Shown: piece by piece, positions 37,332 to 46,307 of the stretch
Numbering within the stretch: the stretch's first letter is position 1
How the letters are laid out: each line of letters begins with the position of its first letter
Source of the DNA: Kaistella sp. 97-N-M2
Lineage (GTDB): Bacteria > Bacteroidota > Bacteroidia > Flavobacteriales > Weeksellaceae
Length of the DNA stretch: 64,000 nucleotides
Reading direction: 5' to 3'
Assembly (NCBI RefSeq): GCF_021513235.1
Contig: NZ_CP090976.1
Span: forward strand, 2,108,001 to 2,172,000
The notes under the pieces: generated by a model
Databases searched by the model: none
Seen by the model: only the letters and a program-made list of their open reading frames with translations
Told to the model about the DNA's origin: nothing
Translations under genes and position numbers: made by a program

Positions 37332-39089
37332 TTACATAATCAAACGCACGCCGCCCAATTCTGCGACCCGATAACTGAAACGGTTGCTGGGCGAGGCGAT
37401 AAACATAAAGTTTTTCGGAATGTTCCATTTCTGCGAGAGTTCCTCAATAAGTTCCGGTGTAAAATCTCCGATGATTTCTACAAATTCAATGTCGATGTCC
37501 GGATACGCACGGTCCAATACACGCAGATCGATTTTCAGTTCGTCATTGTTTTCGCCTTCTTTCATCACATTCACAATTTTCAGTCTGCGCGTGGTTTCGT
37601 TATCCTCCACGTATTGCATTACTTTATTTAAAATGGCGACATTATCTTTTTTCGTGAAGAACACAAATTCCTGCGCATTGATGCGGCGGTGAAGACGGTG
37701 AAGTTTTTTATTGCTGCTGATGACAAATCCGCGGAACGGATTATAAATATTTTCGAGCAGTGCAATAATTCCTTTGATGATTTTAATACGGTTTAACATG
37801 ATAACAACTACCAGTAATGCCGGGAAAAGATATTTAAGAAAAGTAAAAAACGCATTGCGGTTTAAAACCACATTTCCCCAAAATGCGATAACAATAAATG
37901 ATACGGCAACAAGAACGGACAGAATAGAAGCCCGAACAGGGCGTGGTAGTTTTCGGCGTTTTATTTTTAAAAGTAAATTACCAATGCCGAAAAGCGCCAT
38001 CACGGAGAGGAAAGAGAAGGTATAAACACCGGCTAACGACGTGAGGTCGCCCAGCGTAACAAAAAGTACAGAAATACAAAGAATAAAAAATGCAATGGCA
38101 ATTCGGTAGTGCGATCCTTTTTTATTTTGCTGCAGAAAATAGTTTGGTAAAATCCGGTCCAGTGTCATTCGGTTAACAAGACCGGAAACGCCGACAAACG
38201 AGGTCAAGACCGCACCGCAAAGCACCAGCACCGCATCAACGGAAATAAAATACGCCAGCCATTTTCCGCCGGTAATTTCGCCCAGATAGGCGAGTAAAGA
38301 AGTTTGATTTTCGCCCACCGTAGATAACGGCAGTACAAAAATGATGATCAAAGCGAGCATAGGATTAAAGAAACTTACAATTCCCCACATATTTCTCAGG
38401 GTTTTTCGAAAAACGCCCTGTTCCTGCTCTTCTACAAAATTCGCAGAACTTTCGAATCCCGAAATTCCTAACATCGCCGCCGAAAATCCCAGAAATAAAG
38501 CTGTAATTATGCCGCCGGATTTTAGCGGCGTATTCCAGTTGAGGTGAAAAGTGTCGAAGCCATGAGTGGTAATAAACCAGATTCCCGCGATTACCAAAAG
38601 CGTCAGCGAAACAAGATGAATTAGAAAAATAACTACCGCAACGTTAGCCGATTCGCCAATGCCGGATATGGTAAGCAATGTAAAAATCAAAAGGACGAAT
38701 ACGGTCGCAATAATCACGTTAAGCCAGGGCAGAAGGTTGTGCAGGTAATGCATCGCTTCGCTGGCGGAAATAACGGCGGTTGCCATGTAGGATAAAACGG
38801 TGAGTGTCGCCGCGATTGAAGCAGTTCTTTTCGATGATGTATTCAGCAAAACATTATAAGCGCCTCCATTCAAAGGCAGAGCGCCAACTACTTCGCCATA
38901 GATTCTTCTGAACAAAAATAGCACAACAGCCACCACAAGTAAAGAGAGCCATGCATATTGTCCCGCATACATAATGGTCAGCGCGGAAACGTAGAGGCAC
39001 GAAGAACTGATGTCATTTCCGCAAATCGCCGTCGATTGTAACTCGTTAAGTTTTTTATGAATGGGTTTTTCAACAGCCAAAGTTTTCAT
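37332..39089 (-). CDS. APC family amino acid permease with cytoplasmic C-terminal domain
   Basis: Inner-membrane transporter of 585 aa. About 12 hydrophobic helices of the APC fold occupy residues 35-440, with PLNGGAYNVLLNTSS (about 73-87) as the substrate-site loop and SGFESSANFVEEQ in the mid region. The last 140 residues are soluble and mixed alpha/beta, resembling universal-stress-like tails of some permeases. It follows the same strand as DUF389 but 91 bases upstream, so it may be its own unit. Substrate unknown. Confidence 0.88.
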   Translation of the reverse strand: MKTLAVEKPIHKKLNELQSTAICGNDISSSCLYVSALTIMYAGQYAWLSLLVVAVVLFLFRRIYGEVVGALPLNGGAYNVLLNTSSKRTASIAATLTVLSYMATAVISASEAMHYLHNLLPWLNVIIATVFVLLIFTLLTISGIGESANVAVVIFLIHLVSLTLLVIAGIWFITTHGFDTFHLNWNTPLKSGGIITALFLGFSAAMLGISGFESSANFVEEQEQGVFRKTLRNMWGIVSFFNPMLALIIIFVLPLSTVGENQTSLLAYLGEITGGKWLAYFISVDAVLVLCGAVLTSFVGVSGLVNRMTLDRILPNYFLQQNKKGSHYRIAIAFFILCISVLFVTLGDLTSLAGVYTFSFLSVMALFGIGNLLLKIKRRKLPRPVRASILSVLVAVSFIVIAFWGNVVLNRNAFFTFLKYLFPALLVVVIMLNRIKIIKGIIALLENIYNPFRGFVISSNKKLHRLHRRINAQEFVFFTKKDNVAILNKVMQYVEDNETTRRLKIVNVMKEGENNDELKIDLRVLDRAYPDIDIEFVEIIGDFTPELIEELSQKWNIPKNFMFIASPSNRFSYRVAELGGVRLIM

Positions 39090-39195
39090 ATTGCCTCGTT
39101 TTTTTTATGCTTGCATGGGACAAAACCTCCCGGGGGAATTAGTAGGTAAATGTAAAAGAATTCTGAGAAACAGGAAGTTTTTAACGGAAATAAAA

Positions 39196-39684
39196 TTACT
39201 TATTTATCTTTTCCCAGGTTTGATTCATCCTTAAATCCTCCATAAAGTTATAGATTAACTTTAGCTTCGGGGTTCCGTTTTTGCCGTAATCTTCAATGTT
39301 TTTTGACGTTCCATCTGCAAACTTGATCCGTAAATACGCAGTGGGAAGATCGGACACATTTCTGTTTTTATACTCGTTTTTCAGAGATTTTAAATCGGCG
39401 TCCTCCAGCAACGCGATCATTTTGTCGAAATCGCTTTGTTTGATGGTGGCGGTAAAGGTTCCTTCTTTGGGCTGGGAAAATACATCTTTTGAACGCTCAT
39501 TAGAGAAGGTAAAATGTTCGGCTTCAATTACCGCAGTTCTGTCCGGATTAATCGTCATTTTAAAAATAGGACAAAATCCAAAGCACGCGCCGGCTTCATA
39601 CTGAATTTGCGTATATTTTGAAGAATTTTGAGTGGTGCAGGAAATCAGGAAGATGGATACGAAAAGAGTGATTAAATATTTCAT
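39196..39684 (-). CDS. DUF6438 family lipoprotein
   Basis: A 162-aa exported protein. The N-terminus is a lipoprotein signal ending in LISC (Cys16). The mature part contains GACFGFCPIFKM (about 32-43), the paired-cysteine signature of DUF6438, and LRIKFADGTSKNI further on. Function unknown. It probably sits in the outer membrane facing the periplasm. Confidence 0.85.
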   Translation of the reverse strand: MKYLITLFVSIFLISCTTQNSSKYTQIQYEAGACFGFCPIFKMTINPDRTAVIEAEHFTFSNERSKDVFSQPKEGTFTATIKQSDFDKMIALLEDADLKSLKNEYKNRNVSDLPTAYLRIKFADGTSKNIEDYGKNGTPKLKLIYNFMEDLRMNQTWEKINK

Positions 39685-39726
39685 GTTTTAAATTTAATCG
39701 TCAACCTTCAACTATTACGCCAAAAC

Positions 39727-40356
39727 TTATTTAAAGCGGTAGCCCAAACCGGCCTGCACAAAACCAATTTTCGTAGGCGGCGCATTGTCGATCGCGGCAT
39801 TAAAGAAATTGAAATGGTATCGCGCATCAACGAAGAAGTGGTCGTCAAACTGATATTCGGTGCCCAAAAACGGAAAAATATTTAGGGTTTTAAACAGGTT
39901 GGTTTTACCATTGGGTGTTATTTCAGAATTAAAAGTATTTTCTACTTTGGACGAAACATTAATTCCAAAATTAAGTCCGCCTGAGAAAGAAAATTTCGGC
40001 GCTACATAATATTTTGCCGAGACCGGTAGCTGAAGCTGTGAAGTAGTGAATGTAGTGGCGTTAGTGCCCACCACAATTACTTCGTTCCCGACAACATCGG
40101 TAATTTCTTCCGCCATGCTTCTTCCGCCCAATTCGGTGTAAAGCAGTTCGGCCTGAAGCGAAAATTTATCCGACAAATGATGTTCTGCTAAAGCGCCGGC
40201 GTAAAAAAATGATTTCGACTTGAATTGGTAGTCATCAAAACCGGAAATGTCCCATTTCATCTTAGAAAGGTTATAACCTGCTTTAATGCCAAATTCAGTC
40301 TGTGCATTTAAATTCAAAAAAAGTAAAACCGGAAGGAGTAAAAGTATTTTTTTCAT
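39727..40356 (-). CDS. Outer-membrane beta-barrel protein (porin-like, PF13568 type)
   Basis: A 209-aa small barrel with a signal peptide cleaved after LNLNA (about 18). The mature protein begins QTEFGIKAGYNLSKM and alternates polar and hydrophobic residues in strands, ending in YRFK with a terminal aromatic. Such eight-stranded barrels are abundant in Bacteroidetes; function is unknown. It is encoded 22 bases upstream of obgE's end in the same orientation, so it may be read as the gene after obgE. Confidence 0.85.
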   Translation of the reverse strand: MKKILLLLPVLLFLNLNAQTEFGIKAGYNLSKMKWDISGFDDYQFKSKSFFYAGALAEHHLSDKFSLQAELLYTELGGRSMAEEITDVVGNEVIVVGTNATTFTTSQLQLPVSAKYYVAPKFSFSGGLNFGINVSSKVENTFNSEITPNGKTNLFKTLNIFPFLGTEYQFDDHFFVDARYHFNFFNAAIDNAPPTKIGFVQAGLGYRFK

Positions 40357-40378
40357 TAATCTAAACTACTAAAACTTT

Positions 40379-41377
40379 CTACAGGTTTTGCCCTTCACCG
40401 TGAAGTTTTTTCCAAATTGCATCTTTCAGTTCTACTAAACCTTCCTGCGTAACGCCGGAAAAGAAAATCGGCTGGCGGTTTTCGGGGAATTCTTTCGCAA
40501 TTTCCTCGCGCAATTCTGCATCCAGCAAATCAGCCTTTGATATTGAAATTAAAAAGTCTTTATCCATCAATTCCGGATTGTATTCTTTCAATTCATTTTC
40601 CAGGATCTTGAATTCCTCAAAATGGCTTTCAGAATCTGCCGGAATTAAAAACAAAAGGATCGAATTTCTTTCAATATGTCGTAAAAAACGATGTCCCAAA
40701 CCTTTTCCTTCCGCCGCACCTTCGATGATTCCGGGGATATCTGCCATTACAAAAGATTTGTAGTTTCTGTAATCTACAATTCCCAGATTCGGTGTTAAAG
40801 TGGTAAAAGCGTAGTTCGCAATCTTGGGCTTTGCGGCAGAAACTGCGGCTAAAAGCGTCGATTTTCCGGCATTCGGAAATCCAACCAAACCAACATCTGC
40901 CAAAAGTTTCAGTTCGAAAATAACGAAACCTTCTTCGCCGTCCATTCCCGGTTGCGCGTAACGCGGGGTTTGGTTGGTCGGAGATTTGAAATGTTCGTTT
41001 CCTTTTCCGCCTTTTCCGCCTTCTTTTAAGATGATTTCCTGGCCATGTTCCAAAATTTCGGCAATAATTTCGCCTTCTTCATTTTTCGCGATGGTTCCCA
41101 ACGGTACATCAATGTAAACATCTTCGCCATAGGCACCGGTCAACTGATTTTTCATTCCGTTTTGACCTCTTTCGGCTTTAATGTGACGGGTAAACCGCAA
41201 AGGTAAAAGCGTCCATTCGTGAGCGTTTCCCCTCATGATAACGTGACCGCCACGACCGCCATCGCCACCATCCGGACCACCTTTGGGAATGTATTTTTCA
41301 CGGCGAAGATGGGCAGAACCTGCGCCACCATGACCGGATTTACAATGAATTTTTACGTAATCTACGAAATTGGACAT
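40379..41377 (-). CDS. obgE: GTPase Obg
   Basis: Essential ribosome-associated GTPase (332 aa). The glycine-rich Obg fold covers 1-158 ([20 protein letters not shown] and [10 protein letters not shown]), followed by the G domain: G1 GFPNAGKS (166-173), G2 Thr in FTTLTPN, G3 DIPG (213-216) and G4 SKAD near 282. It lacks the C-terminal OCT extension, as in other Bacteroidetes. The adk gene lies upstream on the same strand by about 80 bases. Confidence 0.96.
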   Translation of the reverse strand: MSNFVDYVKIHCKSGHGGAGSAHLRREKYIPKGGPDGGDGGRGGHVIMRGNAHEWTLLPLRFTRHIKAERGQNGMKNQLTGAYGEDVYIDVPLGTIAKNEEGEIIAEILEHGQEIILKEGGKGGKGNEHFKSPTNQTPRYAQPGMDGEEGFVIFELKLLADVGLVGFPNAGKSTLLAAVSAAKPKIANYAFTTLTPNLGIVDYRNYKSFVMADIPGIIEGAAEGKGLGHRFLRHIERNSILLFLIPADSESHFEEFKILENELKEYNPELMDKDFLISISKADLLDAELREEIAKEFPENRQPIFFSGVTQEGLVELKDAIWKKLHGEGQNL

Positions 41378-41458
41378 AATATAATGTTCAAGGTTTAATG
41401 TTTTGTATTCAAAGTTCTAACCTTAATTTTTGAACTTTAAATTTAAAAAAAGAAAAAA

Positions 41459-42037
41459 TTATTTAATTTTTTCTACTTCTGCAAATAGTTTTTCAGAAAT
41501 TTCTTCAATCGCGCCGACCCCGTTTACTTCCACATAAATTCCGTGCTGTTTGTACAACTCTGCAACTTCGGCGGTTTTCGCGTAATATTCTTTAATTCGG
41601 TTTCTTATAATTTCTTCGTTGGAATCGTCGGTTCTTCCGCTTGTTTCGCCTCTTTTTAAAAGCCGCCCGACCAAAATTTCGTCCTCCACAACCAGGGAAA
41701 GGCAGAGTGAAATTTTACTGTTTAAAACTTCTTGTACAATTTGCTCCAGGGCTTCCGTTTGATTAACCGTACGGGGATAACCGTCGAAAATAAAACCATT
41801 GGCATCCGCATTTCTTTTAACTTCGTCGGTTAACATATCGGTGGTTACCTGATCCGGCACCAGATCGCCTTTGTCGATGTACGATTTTGCGAGTCTGCCG
41901 AGGTCCGTGTCATTTTTTATATTATAACGGAACAGGTCGCCGGTGGAAATTTGCTTTAAATTAAATTTTTCAATTAAATTTTGTGCCTGAGTTCCTTTTC
42001 CGCTTCCCGGCGGACCAAATAGAACAATGTTTATCAT
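41459..42037 (-). CDS. adk: Adenylate kinase
   Basis: Converts ATP and AMP to two ADP. The protein is 192 aa from the ATG at 42037; the longer frame from 42082 would add a basic segment before the standard start. P-loop GPPGSGKGT (8-16), AMP-binding ISTGDLFR and DGYPRTV are present. It has the short LID (LLKRGETSGRTDD), without the zinc cysteines, typical of the short form. It follows hpt by about 50 bases and precedes obgE. Confidence 0.95.
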   Translation of the reverse strand: MINIVLFGPPGSGKGTQAQNLIEKFNLKQISTGDLFRYNIKNDTDLGRLAKSYIDKGDLVPDQVTTDMLTDEVKRNADANGFIFDGYPRTVNQTEALEQIVQEVLNSKISLCLSLVVEDEILVGRLLKRGETSGRTDDSNEEIIRNRIKEYYAKTAEVAELYKQHGIYVEVNGVGAIEEISEKLFAEVEKIK

Positions 42038-42090
42038 TTTATGAGATTTGAAATTCGAAGGAAATTTTTTATTTCTCTTCAATAAAATTA

Positions 42091-42645
42091 CTATTCATTA
42101 ATACGCCCGTCTTCCAGTTGATACAAATCTTTCAGATTTCTGCCCAGTTCATCATAATCTAAACCATAACCCAAAACAAATTTGTTCGGAATTTCTTTTC
42201 CGATATAATCCAGCTTAAAATCCTTCTTGTAAACATCAGGTTTTAAAAGGAATGAAGCCAGCTTTACCGATTTTGGTCTCTGGGTTTCTTTAAAATACTG
42301 AAAAAGACTTTCCACGGTATTTCCCGTATCTACAATATCTTCTACGAGGATAATGTGGCGGTCTTTAATGTCCTTCGTAAGTTCCATTTTTTGATAAACG
42401 ATCCCCGTGGTTTGGGTACCAGAATAAGAACTCATTTGAATAAAAGCGATTTCGCATTTACCGGGATAGTGTTTTAGGAGGTCGGCAAAAAACATAATTA
42501 CACCATTTAAAACGCCCACAAAAATGGGGGTCTCATCTTTGTAATCTTCGTATATTTTTAATGCTGTTGCTTTTACGATCTCTTGAATTTCTGCATCTTT
42601 TAGATACGGAACGAATGTTTTGTCGTGAACTTGAATAGATTCCAT
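42091..42645 (-). CDS. hpt: Hypoxanthine phosphoribosyltransferase
   Basis: Purine salvage enzyme making IMP/GMP from hypoxanthine/guanine and PRPP (184 aa from the ATG at 42645). The PRPP-binding loop is ILVEDIVDTGNT (about 100-111), with GVLNGVIMFFADLL and the SYSGT loop earlier. The longer frame from 42666 would overlap the promoter, so it was not chosen. Its -7 element lies immediately upstream. It diverges from purA, which places two purine genes back to back. Confidence 0.94.
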   Translation of the reverse strand: MESIQVHDKTFVPYLKDAEIQEIVKATALKIYEDYKDETPIFVGVLNGVIMFFADLLKHYPGKCEIAFIQMSSYSGTQTTGIVYQKMELTKDIKDRHIILVEDIVDTGNTVESLFQYFKETQRPKSVKLASFLLKPDVYKKDFKLDYIGKEIPNKFVLGYGLDYDELGRNLKDLYQLEDGRINE

Positions 42646-42663
42646 AGATAATTTTAGAAAGTG

Positions 42664-42671
42664 CAAATTTA
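42664..42671 (-). promoter_or_regulatory. -7 promoter element for hpt-adk-obgE
   Basis: TAAATTTG on the minus strand, 18 bases before the hpt ATG. It probably drives hpt, adk and possibly obgE. Confidence 0.55.
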
Positions 42672-42761
42672 AGGTTTTTTAAGGGATTTTTTTGAATTTA
42701 AATTTTTAGCCCCTTCAAAGCCCGTTTGAAGATAAAAAAGCCGACAATTTTAAGACAAATT

Positions 42762-42793
42762 TTTGCGCAAAACTTTTAATACCTTACTTTTGT
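42762..42793 (+). promoter_or_regulatory. Bacteroidetes promoter for purA
   Basis: TTTG at 42762-42765 and TACTTTTG at 42786-42793, 20-base spacer, 23 bases before the purA ATG. Confidence 0.7.
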
Positions 42794-42816
42794 AGAAATC
42801 TAAAAAAAGTAAAAAT

Positions 42817-44103
42817 ATGGCGACTTATGTGGTTGTTGGTCTTCAGTATGGTGATGAGGGCAAAGGAAAAATAACAGATGTTTTGTCGGCGAAATCCGAT
42901 TACGTTGTTCGTTTTCAGGGCGGCGATAATGCGGGGCACACCGTGTACGCAGGCGAAGAAAAATTTGTTCTACACTTGCTTCCCTCCGGCGTTCTGCAAT
43001 GCAAAGGAAAATGCATTATTGCCAATGGCGTGGTGGTAAATCCGAAAGCTTTTCTAAAAGAAATTTCGCAGATCGAAGAAAAAGGCATGCGCAGCGATCA
43101 CGTTTTCATCAGCCGGAGAGCTCACGTTATTATGCCTTACCATATTTTGCTCGACACGTACCGCGAAGAAGAAGAGGGTGGAACCCATATCGGAACAACA
43201 AAAAAAGGAATTGGACCCTGTTACGAAGACAAAATTGCAAGAGTTGGTATTCGAATGGTCGATCTTCTAAATCCCGAAGTTTTGGCGGAAAAGATTAAGA
43301 AAAATTTAAAAATTAAAAATTCGCTTTTCGAAAAATATTTTGAAAAGCCCACTTTAGAGTTTGAGGAAATTTATAATGAATTTTTAGAATTGGGTCAAAA
43401 ATTACAGGACCGCATCGTTGATACGGAAGTTGAATTGAACCAGGCCATCCACGACGGAAAAAATATTTTATTTGAGGGCGCACAGGCTGCAATGCTGGAT
43501 ATTGATTTCGGAACATATCCCTACGTAACATCATCTTCGCCTACAACCGGCGGAGTGTGTTCCGGTGCAGGGGTGCCGCCGACAAGTCTTCAAAATTTGA
43601 TTGGTGTGGCAAAAGCATATACAACCAGAGTGGGAGAAGGACCATTTCCTACGGAACTCGATAATGAACTTGGCGAAAAGATCAGGAAAATTGGGTTTGA
43701 ATTTGGCGCAACCACGGGGCGACCGCGAAGAACGGGCTGGCTCGATCTTGTTTCTTTGAAACATGCGACGATGATCAACGGCATTAATAATCTTGTAATC
43801 ACAAAATTGGATGTCTTATCGGGAATTTCTCCTTTAAAAATTGCCACCAAATATAAAACCGAAGACGGAAAAATTATTGACTACTTTACATCTTCGACCA
43901 CTAAACTTTATAATTACGAGCCTATGTATGAAGAATTGGACGGTTGGGATGAGGATCTAACAGAAGTTAGAAGTTATGAAGAACTGCCGGTGAACGCCAA
44001 AAAATATATTGAGTTTATTGAGAAATATCTGGGGATAAATGTTTATCTCGTTTCCGTAGGACCGGAGCGCAGTCAGAATATTATTCGGAAAGAATTATTT
44101 TAA
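42817..44103 (+). CDS. purA: Adenylosuccinate synthetase
   Basis: Joins IMP and aspartate with GTP, the first committed step to AMP (428 aa, standard length). GLQYGDEGKGK (about 8-18) is the GTP loop with catalytic Asp, NAGHTV (about 39-44) holds the catalytic His, and GTTKKGIGP and TTTGRPRRTGWLD are further active-site segments. It has its own promoter and a terminator. It is divergent from hpt. Confidence 0.97.
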   Translation: MATYVVVGLQYGDEGKGKITDVLSAKSDYVVRFQGGDNAGHTVYAGEEKFVLHLLPSGVLQCKGKCIIANGVVVNPKAFLKEISQIEEKGMRSDHVFISRRAHVIMPYHILLDTYREEEEGGTHIGTTKKGIGPCYEDKIARVGIRMVDLLNPEVLAEKIKKNLKIKNSLFEKYFEKPTLEFEEIYNEFLELGQKLQDRIVDTEVELNQAIHDGKNILFEGAQAAMLDIDFGTYPYVTSSSPTTGGVCSGAGVPPTSLQNLIGVAKAYTTRVGEGPFPTELDNELGEKIRKIGFEFGATTGRPRRTGWLDLVSLKHATMINGINNLVITKLDVLSGISPLKIATKYKTEDGKIIDYFTSSTTKLYNYEPMYEELDGWDEDLTEVRSYEELPVNAKKYIEFIEKYLGINVYLVSVGPERSQNIIRKELF

Positions 44104-44112
44104 TCATTACAG

Positions 44113-44142
44113 AAAGCTGGGGAATAGTTCGCAGCTTTTTTT
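44113..44142 (+). terminator. Terminator after purA
   Basis: AAAGCTG pairs with CAGCTTT over a 12-base loop, followed by seven T. Confidence 0.75.
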
Positions 44143-44144
44143 CC

Positions 44145-44969
44145 TTATCGGGCGTATTTTTCGTAAGCTGTTTTTAGTTTTACATCGTATTTGTTGGCTT
44201 TGTAACCTGCACCGTTATACTTTTCGGCGACCTTTGCCCAGTTCTTATTTCGAAGAGAAGTCATAATGTTATTCACTTCCAAAAACCTACCAAAAGCTTT
44301 TAAATGTTCTCGTTCGTGGATGTACATTTTGTCTACAAAATCCTGTACAGATGCATAACCTAAACTTAAAGCGTGAAATCCCATAATTTGAAAACTTCCC
44401 CAGGAAGCAGCAGCCCGCGCTGCTTCTTTTACTTTCGGATTGGGACTGATGGCGATGGCTTCACTTAAACGGTCGTACTCCTTCACGCCGCCCTGGTAGT
44501 AGGTTTTTGTCCATTTTGGATATAGAACGTTGCGGTTTTGCGGCGTTTGTAAGCTGGCCGGATTGATGCCACGTTTTTGAAGTTGATTCCAGAAAATATG
44601 ACCTTCAAAAAGAATCTTCGGTTTGCCATCCATCAAAAAACCTTTGCCCGAGCTTTCAACCTCGTTAATGGCTTTTACGGCGGCAAGTTCTAAATTAAAT
44701 TTTTTCGCGAAGTCTTTTAGATCTTCTTCCGACAGAAAACGGTCGTTAATATTGAATATTTTTTTGCTCTTATCCAAAAGAACCTGCCAGGTTTTCATCC
44801 CAACGGCACCATCTACGACCAGCGCATTATTTTTCTGAAAATCTTTTACAGCCGCGTCCACTTCAAGTGTAAACGAATCTGAAATTGTGATTTGATAGCC
44901 CAGTTTGTGCAGTAATTCGCAGAGAGTATAAACTTCTGGTCCTTTTGCCCTGTATTTTAAAGTAATCAT
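44145..44969 (-). CDS. N-acetylmuramidase (phage-endolysin type) with peptidoglycan-binding domain
   Basis: Predicted glycan-cleaving lysozyme of 274 aa from the ATG at 44969. A peptidoglycan-binding-1 domain (about 8-65, with VKDFQKNNALVVDGAVGMKTW as its repeat) precedes a DUF3380/N-acetylmuramidase domain. The likely catalytic Glu is in INEVESSGKG (about 110-119), and EGHIFWNQL and ASWGSFQIMGFH are family blocks. No signal peptide is visible, as in phage endolysins that need a holin. No holin or other phage gene is nearby, so it is a stand-alone gene whose export is unclear. Confidence 0.88.
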   Translation of the reverse strand: MITLKYRAKGPEVYTLCELLHKLGYQITISDSFTLEVDAAVKDFQKNNALVVDGAVGMKTWQVLLDKSKKIFNINDRFLSEEDLKDFAKKFNLELAAVKAINEVESSGKGFLMDGKPKILFEGHIFWNQLQKRGINPASLQTPQNRNVLYPKWTKTYYQGGVKEYDRLSEAIAISPNPKVKEAARAAASWGSFQIMGFHALSLGYASVQDFVDKMYIHEREHLKAFGRFLEVNNIMTSLRNKNWAKVAEKYNGAGYKANKYDVKLKTAYEKYAR

Positions 44970-45320
44970 GAGGGTGTTTTTAAATTTAAAAAACAATTGC
45001 TTTCCGTTCAGAATTTTTTAAACATCTAAAGTTAAGGTGTCTAGAGACTGAAATACGAAGTGATTTAACGGAGTTTCGCGTCGGTAAAACACCTCTTGAC
45101 CGTAAGTATTGAGCTGGTATATCTTTTAGGAATTTTTTGAAAAGTTTATTGATGTTACTATCGTCAAATTATTGGATTACAATTTTACTATGATTAGAAT
45201 ATAATCCTTTTGATTTTGATACAAAAATGGCGAGTTATTTGATAAGTCTTTAATAATAAATTAAATAAACCGTTAGAATGGTAATTATCATATTTTTTAA
45301 CCTTATAAACCCTTGAAGTG
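44970..45320. other. 351-base intergenic region between muramidase and tonB
   Basis: AT-rich and divergent. I see no RNA gene, hairpin or clear TAnnTTTG element for either gene. Confidence 0.4.
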
Positions 45321-46136
45321 ATGAAAAATTTTATGAACCTTGACAAAGATTTCCTCTTTAATGAGGTTGTTTTTGAAAACCGTAACAAAAGTTACGGAGC
45401 TTATGTTTTGCGGAACGAAGAAGGTAATATGCTTACCAAGGCACTTCTTGTAGGAGTGGCATTCTTCGCGACTTTCGCAATTACTCCCCTTCTTATCAAT
45501 TCCGTCACGACGCCGGCACCCCCAATTGTGGAGAACAATGGTCATACGCTCACTCCCGTGGATAACATTCCCGATGATGTAAAACCACCGGTATCACCGG
45601 TAATTCCGCCAAAAACGATCGAACAAACAGTAACCCTGGAATTGCCGACGCCGACCAGGGACACAAAAAGAGAAATCCCCGCAACTTCCGTAAGCGATTT
45701 GAAAGATGCTAAAATCGGTGTAGAAAATATTGACGGCGTGCCTCCAACTATAAGTATTTCGCCTCCGGTTGTCCAAAACGTGGTGGTCGTTCCGCCAATT
45801 GTCGCACCGAAACCGGTTAGTAATGCGCCAAGTACAAAGGTGGATGTTGAAGCGAAGTTTAATGGCGGCATCGATGCTTTTAGAAATAAAGTGGTGCAGA
45901 ATTTCGATGCCGGAAAGTTCGAAGGATCTGGCGGTATCATCAAAACAACCGTTACTTTTATCGTCGAAAAAGACGGAACAATTTCAGGCATAAGCGCTAC
46001 CGGGCCCGACGCGGGTTTTAACAGAGAAGCCGAGAAAACGGTGAAATACATTAAAGGGAAATGGATGCCTGCCAAATTAAATGGCGAGAACGTACGAAGT
46101 TATTTTAATTTCCCCATTTCAATGCAGTTTGAGTAA
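45321..46136 (+). CDS. tonB: Energy transducer TonB
   Basis: Links the inner-membrane proton motive force to outer-membrane TonB-dependent receptors (271 aa). A cytoplasmic N-terminus with FENRNKSYGAYVLRN is followed by one membrane span (about 37-56), a Pro-rich periplasmic region (about 60-170) and a C-terminal TonB domain (GTISGISATGPDAGF, about 218-232, ending in FNFPISMQFE). The start is the ATG at 45321; the GTG immediately before it is less likely. No exbB/exbD is adjacent. Confidence 0.92.
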   Translation: MKNFMNLDKDFLFNEVVFENRNKSYGAYVLRNEEGNMLTKALLVGVAFFATFAITPLLINSVTTPAPPIVENNGHTLTPVDNIPDDVKPPVSPVIPPKTIEQTVTLELPTPTRDTKREIPATSVSDLKDAKIGVENIDGVPPTISISPPVVQNVVVVPPIVAPKPVSNAPSTKVDVEAKFNGGIDAFRNKVVQNFDAGKFEGSGGIIKTTVTFIVEKDGTISGISATGPDAGFNREAEKTVKYIKGKWMPAKLNGENVRSYFNFPISMQFE

Positions 46137-46165
46137 AAATAGACCTTAAATTTTTTTCTTAACAG

Positions 46166-46196
46166 TTATCCACAAAAGAAATAGTTTTGTGGATAA
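46166..46196. other. Perfect inverted pair of DnaA-box-like 9-mers (possible oriC element or terminator)
   Basis: TTATCCACA at 46166-46174 and TGTGGATAA at 46188-46196 are both exact matches to the consensus DnaA box, in opposite directions. They lie in a perfect 12-bp dyad with a 7-base loop. It is followed by a run of T and an AT-rich stretch up to parA. The same hairpin could act as the tonB terminator. Confidence 0.55.
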
Positions 46197-46280
46197 TTTT
46201 TTTTATGGTCAAATATTTAATTAACAGTACTTTAACGTATTGCGAAACATTATCAACCCGCAAAAAATGATAAAAAAGTG

Positions 46281-46288
46281 TATTTTTG
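46281..46288 (+). promoter_or_regulatory. -7 promoter element for parA
   Basis: TATTTTTG, 19 bases before the parA ATG. The -33 element is not clear. Confidence 0.55.
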
Positions 46289-46307
46289 AGGATTAAAATT
46301 GTTACGA

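Noticed and set aside
44145-44969. Prophage
   Set aside because: One endolysin-like gene without integrase, capsid, tail or holin genes is not a prophage.
45542-46075. Long minus-strand open frame opposite tonB
   Set aside because: Shadow of the Pro-rich region of TonB; tonB itself has clear domain evidence.
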